Part shown: positions 1-8,042 of the stretch, one piece after another | How the letters are laid out: each line of letters starts with the position of its first letter | Position numbering within the stretch: the first letter of the stretch is position 1 | NCBI GenBank assembly: GCA_016748015.1 | Contig: JAAOMT010000496.1 | Span: 142,338-153,503 of the forward strand | Origin: Geosiphon pyriformis | Lineage: Eukaryota; Glomeromycota; Glomeromycetes; Archaeosporales; Geosiphonaceae | DNA length: 11,166 nt | Reading direction: 5' to 3' | Translations under genes and position numbers: made by a program | Notes under the pieces: model-generated | Databases searched by the model: none | What the model was told of the DNA's origin: nothing | Seen by the model: the letters and a program-made list of their open reading frames with translations, nothing else

Positions 1-84
1 TGATTAAATATTGCTTTTATAACTATATTTAATAAACTTTTAATAAAAAAAATTATTGTACAATTTATAAATTGAAAATTTCAA

Positions 85-402
85 TCAAACAAAAACTATT
101 ATACAACTTACTTGCTCAAATATTAAATTAATAACTGGTATTGTTTCTTTATCACTAATAAATATTGCTAAAACTTGACTATGTAGTTTATTTGATCTAA
201 TCATAAAGACAGTATTGGAGAAGTTTAAGCTGTTGCTATGGCTAATAGAATCTAGAGACAAAAAATCTGAATATTTGTATAATAACTTTGACATAATTGT
301 AAATACAACACCAAGAATTACAGCTTGATTCTTAGAATTCTGAACATCCTTAATTCCATATTGTTTTGATATAACAATACTTTTAGTCTCATAAGTATTC
401 AT
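85..402 (-). CDS. Short ORF, possible transposase exon or fragment
   Basis: This is a 105-residue ORF with an ATG at 402 and a TGA at 85-87. I do not recognise it firmly. The middle (about residues 46-97) has a pattern seen near the first catalytic Asp of MULE-type transposases: D51-S followed by a region ending in an 'AIFISDKET' segment, comparable to the 'is.Et' motif after the second strand. A consensus splice donor (GTAAGT) lies inside the ORF at 111-106 in phase 0, directly after residue Q97. A TTAACAG acceptor-like site lies just upstream at about 415-421. The real unit may therefore be an internal exon of about 414-112, with the last eight residues being intron. It lies about 100 bp beyond the 3' LTR of element 1, on the same strand. 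It could also be a chance ORF in AT-rich DNA. Confidence 0.3.
   Translation of the reverse strand: MNTYETKSIVISKQYGIKDVQNSKNQAVILGVVFTIMSKLLYKYSDFLSLDSISHSNSLNFSNTVFMIRSNKLHSQVLAIFISDKETIPVINLIFEQVSCIIVFV
106..111 (-). other. Candidate 5' splice site (GTAAGT)
   Basis: On the minus strand GTAAGT follows the codon for Q97 of the 85-402 ORF in phase 0. The downstream sequence is T-rich and offers AG acceptors near the window edge (for example ATATAG at about 24-29). This is sequence-only evidence and no transcript support is available. Confidence 0.35.
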
Positions 403-505
403 AAAAAAATAAACCTGTTAATAAAGTGAATTAATATGATAATATATAAAAAAGTAAATGTAACCAAATTTTTACTTTTCAAATTCTAATACACTTGGAT
501 AATAT

Positions 506-1123
506 TGTTATGGATTGGAGTAACAAGCTAATGGATAGCAAAGAAAAACAGTATTGTATGGTAATAAAAATAAACAAAGAAGAAATTACAATAAGAGAGC
601 AAATTAAATAAGTAAGAATTCAATGTGCATAATCAGTCTCATAAAAATCACAGTTGCTAATCTTTTCTTAAATCTGAAGGTAGAGGAATAGTCCGTAATT
701 GTCAACAAGATAACACTGCTGCTATTATTCTATGCCTCAACTTGGCGATTCTTAGAATCAATAACAGGTATCGTTGTGCTTTTAAATCGTTTCTTTATTC
801 AATGAATTACAAGAGCAAGCCAATTGCTTCTCAGGCTAATTCTAACAAATACAAATTAAGAAGGGGAAAAGATAAGGTATGTAAATGCCAACAAGTAGAT
901 ACTTGAAGGTAAGGAAAAGAAAATAAGCGATATGAGAGGAAGTAATTGATATTGTTTTATTTTGTTACTTTAATCATGTCTTTCTACAGCTAAAGAAATT
1001 ATCACTTATATAGCTATCTAAAGTAATCAACGATTACTATCTAAAAATAGGGTGGCTAATTATATGACATCAATGGCTAGTACATGTGATAACTAATAAA
1101 AACTATGGGTTTCAACCATAACA
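506..1123 (-). repeat. 3' LTR of element 1 (618 bp)
   Basis: This copy matches the 7456-8134 LTR along its length, with many substitutions and some indels. The best-conserved block is about 1036-1123, where I count about 7 differences in 87 aligned positions. Boundaries were set by the shared TGTTA/TAACA termini. An AATAAA on the coding strand at 794-799 is shared with the other LTR. The half nearest 506 is rich in A where the other copy has G. The C-terminal codons and stop of ORF3 lie in the first 31 coding-strand bases. No gene is seen in the rest. Confidence 0.9.
794..799 (-). promoter_or_regulatory. Candidate polyadenylation signal AATAAA in 3' LTR
   Basis: AATAAA occurs on the coding strand at an equivalent place in both LTRs (also 7755-7760). 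The position, slightly past mid-LTR, suits the R region of an LTR element. The motif is common in AT-rich DNA, so conservation between the copies is the main support. Confidence 0.4.
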
Positions 1124-1845
1124 TCATCCTCTTCAAAGAGATTGAGTTCTGATGAAATCAAGTTATTTATGGGATAGTCTATGTGAAGGGTTTTGTCTAA
1201 CTCAAAACTAACTAGTTTGTTGAAGTTTTTTGTGGATAAGGTATATAATACTTGAGGTGAAATAAGTTTTGTATCCAAGAGACCAAATCTTTGTATAAGA
1301 GTTCTGGCTCTTTTAACAATGGTCAAAACTCTTGGGACATCTAATCGTATAATGCCCAAAATTTCCACTTGTATTTCTGAAGTTGTTTTCTTCATGAGCT
1401 TTATGTCTTCTATGATTTCACCAAGATGACCATAGAGTTCTAGTTGTCTTCCATATGACAAGTTTTTGTTTATGGGCAAGATTTCTTGTATCATTTTTCC
1501 AATTGTGCTAAAAGGTGAAAGTATTGCTGCTGTTATGCTTTCTAACAGGTATTTATCCATTTTGCCACCAATTCTTTCCTTTCTGGTAGTTGTTTTCTTT
1601 GGTCTGATAACAGTGTAAGTTCCACTGTTGTCTGTTATAGTGGTTTGTTTTCCAATAGTCAAAGTAGCATTTGGATAGTTCTTGATCCAGTATTCATGGA
1701 GAGTATAGAAAGCGTTTTGAATGTTTTGATCCAGGAAATAATTGTTTATGTCAATTGAAGATACTTCTGTTTTGGAAATGGTGCATTTATTTATATCTGA
1801 TTTTTGCTGATCATTTGGGTTGGTATTACCACAACAGGTAACCAA
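1093..1845 (-). CDS. ORF3: extra ORF after integrase, function unknown
   Basis: This reading frame of about 250 codons has no internal stop. It begins after a TGA at 1846-1848 and ends with TAG at 1093-1095 inside the 3' LTR. The first codon of the open stretch is TTG; the first in-frame ATG is at 1560 (residue 96 of the open frame). The frame is -1 relative to integrase and overlaps the integrase tail by about 55 nt. The N-terminal third is Thr/Lys-rich with a basic patch (about residues 81-95). The C-terminal two thirds look helical, with alternating hydrophobic and charged residues. I see no signal peptide, transmembrane segment or zinc motif, so it is not an obvious envelope protein. Residues FEEDD are encoded by the polypurine tract, and the last nine residues come from the LTR. 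Expression would need an internal start, splicing or frameshifting. It is the only undamaged ORF of the element. Confidence 0.6.
   Translation of the reverse strand: MVTCCGNTNPNDQQKSDINKCTISKTEVSSIDINNYFLDQNIQNAFYTLHEYWIKNYPNATLTIGKQTTITDNSGTYTVIRPKKTTTRKERIGGKMDKYLLESITAAILSPFSTIGKMIQEILPINKNLSYGRQLELYGHLGEIIEDIKLMKKTTSEIQVEILGIIRLDVPRVLTIVKRARTLIQRFGLLDTKLISPQVLYTLSTKNFNKLVSFELDKTLHIDYPINNLISSELNLFEEDDVMVETHSFY
1124..1134 (-). other. Polypurine tract of element 1
   Basis: The coding-strand sequence GAAGAGGATGA directly abuts the first base of the 3' LTR. It is ten purines out of eleven and sits where the plus-strand primer of an LTR element is expected. It also encodes acidic residues of ORF3, so it is under two possible constraints. 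Confidence 0.6.
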
Positions 1846-3104
1846 TCAGGTCGTTTGTGATATTTCTTGAGTCATGTGCCATGAACAGAGCGATCACTAA
1901 ATATTGTTTCATATTGATTTTATAGGATATATGAACTATTGTTCAAAACTTTGTTGACTATAAAAAGTTCTTTCCAGTGGCTGGAGAATTTATTACCATA
2001 AACATTGTCTCTGTCTAAACAGTATTCCAAAACTAAGTCACCAACACTTAAGAAAAGTGTTTTATAGGTTTTTTTCTTTTTGAGCTTCTCTTGGAACTGT
2101 TTTATCTTTTCAAAGGCAATTATCTGTGCTTCTACCAATAAGTCAACAATAGTACCAAGTCTTCTTTGCAAAATGTCCTTGTAATCTCCTATTGTTATTT
2201 CTTCAAAAAATATTGTTTCTATATCTGTTTCTATTGGTAGAGTTGCCATTTGTCCATAGAGCAGATAAAAGGGTTTATAACTTGTTATGTCATGATTCAC
2301 AATTCTGTAGGTGAACAAAGCTGAAGGCAATATTTTGTCTTATAGATTGGTTTTTTCACTGGTTTTGGCTAGGGTTTCACATAGTGTTCTATTGAAACAT
2401 TCCATTAGACTATTTGTTTGGGGGTGATAAGAGGAAGAGAGTTTATGATGTATTCCCATTTTTCTGCAAAGTTCTTCAACCAGTATACTAAGAAAAGCTC
2501 TTCCTCTATCAGATAAAAGTTTTTTGGGGCAGCCGTGGCAACAGATAATATCTTCATAAATGAAATTGGCAATTGAGACTGCTGTTTGATCTGGAGTGGC
2601 TTTTGCTTCTACCCACTTTGTAAGATAGTTGGTAGCTGTGATAATGTATCTGTTGCCATCAAGAGTTACTGTTAAAGATCCAACAACATCTATACCAATT
2701 CTGTCAAATGGTTGACCAACAGAGATCGGATGAATATTTTTCTTATAATTGGGTTTTTTTCTTTTTTGGCAGATATTACAGGTTTTGATGTATTCAGCAA
2801 TGTCTTTTCCCAAGGTAGGCCAATAATAGCAAGCTAAAGTTTTCTGAATTGTTTTTGTTTTTCCAAAGTGTCCAGCTAATAGATCAGTGTGCATATTGTA
2901 TATTACAATTTCTCTTTCTTCAAATCTGATGATTCTCTGGGGGCAGTCAGGATTTTTTTTATTTCTTTTATATAACTGGTTCTGGCGAATTAAATAGAAA
3001 TTTGATTGTTTGTGCAAATGTTTTCTTTGCTGTCGAGTATAGTCTGACAGGTATTGTCCTTTACCCAAAAATTCCATTAAGGCAGAGTAGTTGTCCAAGT
3101 CCAT
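1791..3104 (-). pseudogene. Integrase with three in-frame stops
   Basis: The frame starts at ATG 3104 (open to about 3140) and runs to TAA at 1791-1793. It carries stops at 2340-2342 (TAA), 1920-1922 (TAA) and 1872-1874 (TGA). The first 254 residues contain the zinc-binding HHCC module (H72, H79, C109, C112) and the complete DD35E catalytic triad D139, D199, E235, with exactly 35 residues between the last two. After the first stop the same frame continues with the Ty3-type 'LPSALFTYR' helix, a Lys-rich stretch and a C-terminal GPY/F-like beta region, then a tail ending 'RPDWLPVVVIP'. The product would insert element cDNA into the genome. The TGA at 1872-1874 lies where an Arg codon would fit (probably CGA to TGA), and the one at 2340 precedes 'DKILP', where Trp is usual. 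As it stands the enzyme is truncated just after the catalytic core. Confidence 0.93.
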
Positions 3105-3169
3105 TATCGTGTTTGTTTGTGGAGGAGTTACAAATAATTAAGTTGGTTTGGTTTGAGAGGGTTTTACTA

Positions 3170-3277
3170 TCACTGGATGGTAAGTCTGGAGAGAGTGTCG
3201 GTGTTTTGATGATTAGCTCCTTTGTGGTGTTGAATATCATAGTCAAATTCATCCAAGTGGAGTATCCAGTGAGTTAT
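3170..3277 (-). pseudogene. RNase H C-terminal remnant in a shifted frame
   Basis: The pol frame stops with TAA at 3274-3276, but the adjacent frame (codon starts one base upstream) continues with the expected end of the Ty3 RNase H domain: 'THWILHLDEFDYDI', then 'HHKGANHQNTDTLSRL'. The NxxD-LSR motif carries the last catalytic Asp (codon 3197-3199). The remnant ends at TGA 3170-3172. The frame breaks here and again before integrase, so at least two indels separate RT/RNase H from integrase. A programmed shift inside a folded domain is unlikely, so I read this as decay. Confidence 0.8.
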
Positions 3278-5271
3278 CTGTTTATGTTCCAGTTTCTTTT
3301 GTTGCATAGCCAAACCAAAGCTTGGTAATCTGTTATTACCAAAAATTTTACACCCTTAAGATATTTGTCCCAGTAGCTAGTAGTCCAAACTACTGCTAAG
3401 CATTCTTGCTCAGTGACTGAGTAGTTTCTTTCTGCTGGTGTGAGAGTTCTACTAATATATGCTATGGCATGTTCCCTGCCATCTTCATCTTTTTGGAAAA
3501 GAACAGCACCAAGTCCATAGCCAGATGCATCAGTGTGGAGAATAAAAAGTTGATCCAGATTAGGTTGCATGAGGATGAGTTCTGTAACCAGTTTTTCCTT
3601 TAGAATTTCAAATGCTTTTTGTTGATGAGTGCCCCAGTGATAATTGATGTTTTTCCTAAGTAGTTGATTAAGAGGAGTGGCAATTTTAGAGAAATCCTTA
3701 ACAAACTTGCGATAATAAGAGACCAAACCAAGAAAAGAGCGTAGTTCATGAATATTCATGGGTTGTCTAATGTTTTGAACTTTTTCAATTTTGGCTGGAT
3801 CAGGGAAGATTCCATCTTTTGTAATAAGATGGCCAAGGAACTGGGTGGATTGACGTCCAAAGAATGATTTGATTGGATTGATCTTGAGACCAGCATTTCT
3901 AAGGAGGTCAAAAACCTTTTGCAAATGTTCAAGATGTTCATCCCAGGTTTTTGAGTATACCATTATGTCGTCCAAGTAGACTAGAACAAAGTTTTTTTTT
4001 ACTGATTCAAATACTTTGTCCATTAAGTGTTGAAATATGGGAGGAGCATTTGTGAGACCAAAAGGCATGACTGTGAATTCATAGGTACCATACTTGGTGA
4101 TAAAGGCAGTTTTCTTTCTGCTTTCTGGATCCATCTCTACTTGCCAGAATCCAGCAGTTAAGTCAATGGTTGAGAAGAAAGCGGCATCATGGAATTGGTC
4201 TAGCATTGCATTAATCTTGGGAAATGGGTATATGTCTCTTTCAGTAATGGCATTTAATTGGTAATAGTCAATACAAAAGCATAGAGTTCCTCCTTTCTTG
4301 GATACCACTACAACTGGGAATGCCCATTCACTCTTGGTTTCCTGTATGAATCCAAGAGTTTTCATTCGGGTTATTTCCTTTTTTATAAACTCATCATTGC
4401 ACCTGTTGGATTGATAGGGCTTCAAATAGATGGGGCGAGTTTCTCTGGTAATGATGGTGTGTTGTATCACATGTGTACGTCCAGGAGGTTCATCTTCTTT
4501 TGAGATAACTGGGCTGTTTCTAGCCAGCAGGTTTTTAATGTCTACTTTTCTTTCTTCTGGAGAGAGTTTTCTTTGTTCTACAACCAGTGATTGGATTTCA
4601 GGTGGTTTGTTTTCAAAGAACTTTTGGACTTCTTTTATTTCCTCTCGGGGTATCAAGCTGATTGGTTCCCAATCTTTGTAATAGATCAGGCAGGACATGC
4701 ATTTATCACTAGGAGAGTACAATGGTTTGTCGCACCAGCACCAGGCACAAAAACCATGCCACCAATAACTGTATTTGGCTTTCTTGCCTGGCTTTCTGTC
4801 AAAGGTTCTTCTGAGCATGTCATAATAAGGCCAGCAGATCAGCTTGCTATTGACAATAATTCCTTCTTTATCTGCCTTGACATTATCCAGTGGTTTGCCA
4901 TTGCTAGTGAAAATGGTATAGGTGAGTTCAGTAGTTTCTTCTTGTTCTTTTTGTTCTTCTTCTTCCTCACTTTCTTCATCATCTGATCCATCTGATTTAT
5001 TTTCTTCTGGGCTCTGCTTGGGTACTGGGAGAGTTGTCCAATGGCAACACTTAACCACAATGGGTTTCTCACCACATCTGATGGTTAGTTCACAGAGTTC
5101 ATAATCAAGCAAAGCCTTTGCTTTCTTGAGCCATTTATTGCCAACAATGATGGTGTATTCTTTTGCTTTAGACACTTCTATATCAGTTTCAATGCTGATG
5201 CCATTGATGCAGACAGGAATAGCTTTGGCTATGCCAAGCCCTTTTTTTTTATCACCATGCACATTGGTCAT
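3274..5271 (-). pseudogene. Pol: protease end, Cys-rich insertion, reverse transcriptase, RNase H
   Basis: This is an open frame of 665 codons starting at ATG 5271. It is in frame with the preceding protease segment, separated only by a TGA (5275-5277) and one Pro codon. Residues 1-80 are the protease C-terminal half ('IIVGNKWLKKAKALLDYE'). Residues 88-115 are an acidic Asp/Glu tract. Residues 165-200 hold a Cys cluster (C175, C178, C180, C191, C194) flanked by Trp and Tyr, resembling a zinc-binding site. RT spans about 280-480, with first-site D370 in 'STIDLTAGFWQV', 'VMPFGLTNAP' at 401-410 and the YLDD box (Y432-D435). RNase H begins near 577 with D581, the E621/E623 pair and D648, but lacks its C-terminal part because of the frame break. 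An Arg expected in 'LRFCIDYR' is Cys331. RT copies element RNA into DNA and RNase H removes the RNA. The RT core looks intact. Confidence 0.93.
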
Positions 5272-5274
5272 TGG

Positions 5275-5880
5275 TCATGTGGATAGTTCATTAATTTTTC
5301 TGCCAATTGCTTCAAGAAAGTGTTTGGCAATAACACTAACAGATGATTTACTGTCTAGAATCAAATTGATGAAGTAGCCAGCCACTTGGGCTTTACAAAT
5401 TAGAGGAGTGACATTGCTATTGTTAGCAAGTCCAGCTTGGCGAGGGCATTTGTTGGTTTTGGGTGCCTTTTTTTTTGGAATCAGGGATTTGCAAAGATCT
5501 TTTCTGAATTGTAAATGGGTCATCAATTGGCCAAAGGTTATATGTGCTGGGGTTTCCATAAGGTCTTTGACAACAGAATAGGGACCGGATTTTTGTACTA
5601 TTTCTGGGGGTTCTAACTTTGGAGGGTTCTTGAAAACTTTGGCTTTTGGGGGCTCATTGTTGTCAGCAGTTGATGTAGAAGCTTTATTGGGGTCTAGAAC
5701 GAAATCAACTTTGGCTTTCTTCTTCTTTCTTGTGGATTCAGAGGGGTTGATTGCTAATTCATCCATGTCATAGTCATCATCAGTTAAGTTAAAAGCGTAA
5801 AAGGGGTTTTCTTCTGGTTGGCTTGCACTCTCACTCTTTGAAGGTGCGCCTACCAATTTAAAGGCTAATAAACAGTGGCT
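5275..5880 (-). pseudogene. Protease N-terminal part with mutated active site (start of Pol)
   Basis: The frame is open from 5880, immediately after a TGA, and has no ATG near its beginning (TTG at 5856), so it was probably made as part of Gag-Pol. Residues 1-150 (numbered from 5856) are a Lys-, Pro- and acid-rich linker. An aspartic protease follows: 'YFINLILDSKSSVSVI' at about 161-176. The family active site is D-S/T-G; here D168-S169 are kept but the Gly is K170 (codon AAA at 5347-5349). Two G-to-A changes from GGA would explain it. The protease would release Gag and Pol proteins from the polyprotein. The fragment ends at TGA 5275-5277, where the context suits a Trp codon, and the rest of the domain continues in frame in the next segment. 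Confidence 0.85.
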
Positions 5881-7403
5881 TCAACTAGGGGATCCTTTTC
5901 AAAGAAATTGATGTTGGCATAATTGGGTCTTTGGTTGGGCATATTGTTGTTATTGGGTCTGTTGTTCTGAGCATCATTGTTTTTGGAAACTGGTGGAGAT
6001 AGTGGAGAATTGTTGCAATCTCTTGAAAAGTGTCCAGTTAATCCACAGCAATAGCATACAGGTGGGCCATGATTTTGTTGTCTTTGATAAGGTGGTTGCT
6101 GGGGCTGATTGAAACATGGTTCAAATCTGGGTCTTTGTGGTTGCTGATTTTCTCTAACTGCTTGGGCTAAGGGTTCTAATAACTGGGCTAGATTTGCTGT
6201 AAGTCTGTCTATTAATTGTTCATTTGGATCTTGAGTGTGAGTAGCAAAAGAAGTAGCAGTCATTTGAGAGGCAGGAGCCATAACAGAAACAGGAACAAAA
6301 ACTGGTAGTGTGAATTCCAAGTGCATCCTTTGGTTGTCTTCAATTTTTTGTGCTAATTCAATGGCCATATCCATGGTGGGGTTATCTTTCAGCGCCAGGA
6401 GAGGCCAAAGAGCATACGATAGATCAGTTCTCAATTCTTTTGTGAAGGAGTGAATTTTCTGCTCTTCTATCTAATTTCTTCCAGTGTCTACTCATTTGAT
6501 TAACTTTCTGATTGCTTTGGCGTATTCGGTTACAACTTCTCCAAGGCCTTGGGTTCTTCTTTCCAATTCCATGTACCATTTTGATATTAATATTGGGGTT
6601 CTGAACTTGGCCTCAAATTTGGTAGTAAAAGAGGTATTTTCTTCTCCAACATTAATTGGTGTCCATCTGATTATTCTGTGTTGAGCATTGACATCTGTTT
6701 CTTGTGAAAACCAGATAGCAGGAGAGCCTTGGAGGTAGCCACCAACAATTTGGAACTTGTACTCATCGTCATATTGATTGGCTGTAGCAGCTCTTTCAAA
6801 GTCATCCAACCATTCAATTGGATCTTGTGCATCACCTCTAAATAATGGTATTGGGGTGTTGTTTCTTTGCCCTAGAGCAGTTTGTATACCTTGGAGGGCG
6901 GCCAGAATGTTTGCTTGCATGGAGTCATTAGCCATTGGTTCAGGAGTAACTGTTTGTGTAGACGAGTCTGATTCGCTTGATAAAAGATCAAAAACAGGGG
7001 CAGTTTGGTAGCTTTCTTCTTCTGTTTCAAAGGGAGTTTCAGTTGCTTGATGGGCAGCAATCCAAATGTGAATTTGATGATTCAGATATTCGAAATTAGG
7101 GGGCTGTTGTTCAAAGGTTGCAGAATATAAGAGCTGATTGATACTGTTGTTTCTTTCTTCAAAGTCGTTTTCAAAATAAGCTTGGTCAAAGTAATAGGTT
7201 GTATAAGCTGTGTAGGTTTCAGCTGAATGCTTGTTCAGAAACCAGTTCCAAAAGTCTTGAAATTGTCTACTGGATTGTTCTTCAAGAGAGAAACAGATCA
7301 AGCAGGAGGGCAGAGGATTAAGTTCAATGAAACTTTGGTCATTTCTGTTGTGTGCTACAAAGTGTTCTTCTGATTGCTGTGGCAGATATGAATAATCACC
7401 CAT
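5865..7403 (-). pseudogene. Gag with CCHC zinc knuckle, two in-frame stops
   Basis: The ATG at 7403 lies 27 nt downstream of the primer-binding site, and the frame ends with TAG at 5865-5867. It is broken by TGA at 6492-6494 and TAG at 6471-6473, but the protein reads through smoothly on both sides ('YAKAIRKLIK', then 'VDTGRN', then 'EEQKIHSFTK'). Residues 1-160 are an N-terminal region rich in aromatic and acidic residues. The Retrotrans_gag-type core runs from about 186 to 300, with 'DPIEWLDDFERAA' and 'GSPAIWF'. After the stops come a Gln/Pro-rich stretch and one zinc knuckle, 'CYCCGLTGHFSRDC' (C-x2-C-x4-H-x4-C, complete, about 5.99-6.06 kb). Gag would form the particle and bind genomic RNA. 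The stops fit CGA to TGA and TGG to TAG changes. The fragment after the second stop has no ATG at its beginning, so the two parts are not separate genes. Confidence 0.92.
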
Positions 7404-7430
7404 ACAATGAGGGAATAAGTGAATTTTGAC

Positions 7431-7449
7431 AACCTCACAGGGAGCACCA
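7431..7449 (-). other. Candidate primer-binding site
   Basis: On the coding strand TGGTGCTCCCTGTGAGGTT begins six bases after the end of the 5' LTR. TGG matches the CCA end of a tRNA. The complement folds into a plausible tRNA 3' half: CCA, discriminator A, a seven-base acceptor strand AGGGAGC, then a five-base T-stem strand CTCAC. I cannot name the tRNA with confidence. Confidence 0.6.
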
Positions 7450-7754
7450 CTTTTATGTTACAGGTTGGAGTAACAAGCTAACGGATAGCAAGGGAGAACA
7501 GAATTGTAGGGTAATGGAAATAATCAAAGGGAATTCAACTTTAATGAGCAAATTGAATGAGTATGAATTCAATGTGCGAGATCAGTCTCATAAAATATCT
7601 CAGTCACTATTCTTTTTAAAAGGTAACAAGGGAATCTGAAAGTAAAGGGATAGTTCGTACTATCAACAATTGATAACTGCTGGTATAATTCTATGCCTTA
7701 CGTTGGCACTCTTAGAATTCAATATCAGGTATCAACTTGTGCTCTTCAGTCACA

Positions 7755-7760
7755 TTTATT
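7755..7760 (-). promoter_or_regulatory. Candidate polyadenylation signal AATAAA in 5' LTR
   Basis: This is the counterpart of the motif at 794-799 in the other LTR. In the 3' LTR the same site would end the element transcript. Evidence is the motif and its conservation between diverged copies. Confidence 0.4.
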
Positions 7761-7958
7761 CAAATAATCTTCAAATGCTACAATTATATATGTCAAGAAA
7801 AGGCCAACAAGTAATCTTTTATCCTAAGATGTTCGGATACTTGAAGATAGGGAAAGGGGAATTAGCGATAAGAGAGTAATTGAGATGAAAGTTGTTATTT
7901 TTATTTATTTGATTCTTGTCTGAAAGATAATTTTCTATAGCTATTGAAAGTGATCAAT

Positions 7959-8042
7959 GATCAGATCAACAACTAGGTCAATAATCAGGTCAATGATCAG
8001 GTCATTGATTAGGTTAATAATCAGGTCATTGATCAGGTCAAC
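7959..8042. repeat. 12-bp tandem array in U3 of the 5' LTR
   Basis: Seven back-to-back 12-base units follow the pattern RATCAGGTCAWY with up to a few substitutions each. A half unit (GATCAC) follows and a GATCAAT precedes. All seven units are exactly 12 bases long, so the register is kept although the bases vary. The other LTR has only about one unit at the equivalent place (1024-1036). It lies about 90-175 bases into the LTR on the coding strand, the usual place for upstream activating repeats in LTR promoters. Replication slippage alone would also explain it. Confidence 0.85.

Noticed and set aside
1093-1845. ORF3 as an envelope glycoprotein
   Set aside because: The position fits, but there is no signal peptide, no transmembrane helix and no glycoprotein-like Cys pattern.
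3274-3277. Programmed frameshift between RNase H and integrase
   Set aside because: The shift falls inside the RNase H domain, is followed by stops, and integrase lies in yet another frame, so multiple indels are the simpler reading.
4591-4986. Plus-strand ORF of 131 codons, and similar ones at 3002-3328, 4430-4681, 4922-5104, 5126-5377 and 6778-7011
   Set aside because: They lie antisense to clear RT, protease and Gag coding sequence and have the composition expected of reverse-complement reading.
5275-5277. Programmed stop-codon readthrough or an alternative genetic code
   Set aside because: All three stop codons occur in frame at many unrelated places, including inside catalytic domains, which fits decay and not recoding.
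7670-7879. Plus-strand 69-codon ORF in the 5' LTR
   Set aside because: It is not conserved in the other LTR, has no recognisable features and lies antisense to the element.
7959-8042. CRISPR-like array, or AGGTCA nuclear-receptor half sites
   Set aside because: Units are 12 bases with no spacers, so not CRISPR. The AGGTCA resemblance has no meaning in an organism of this kind without receptor evidence.
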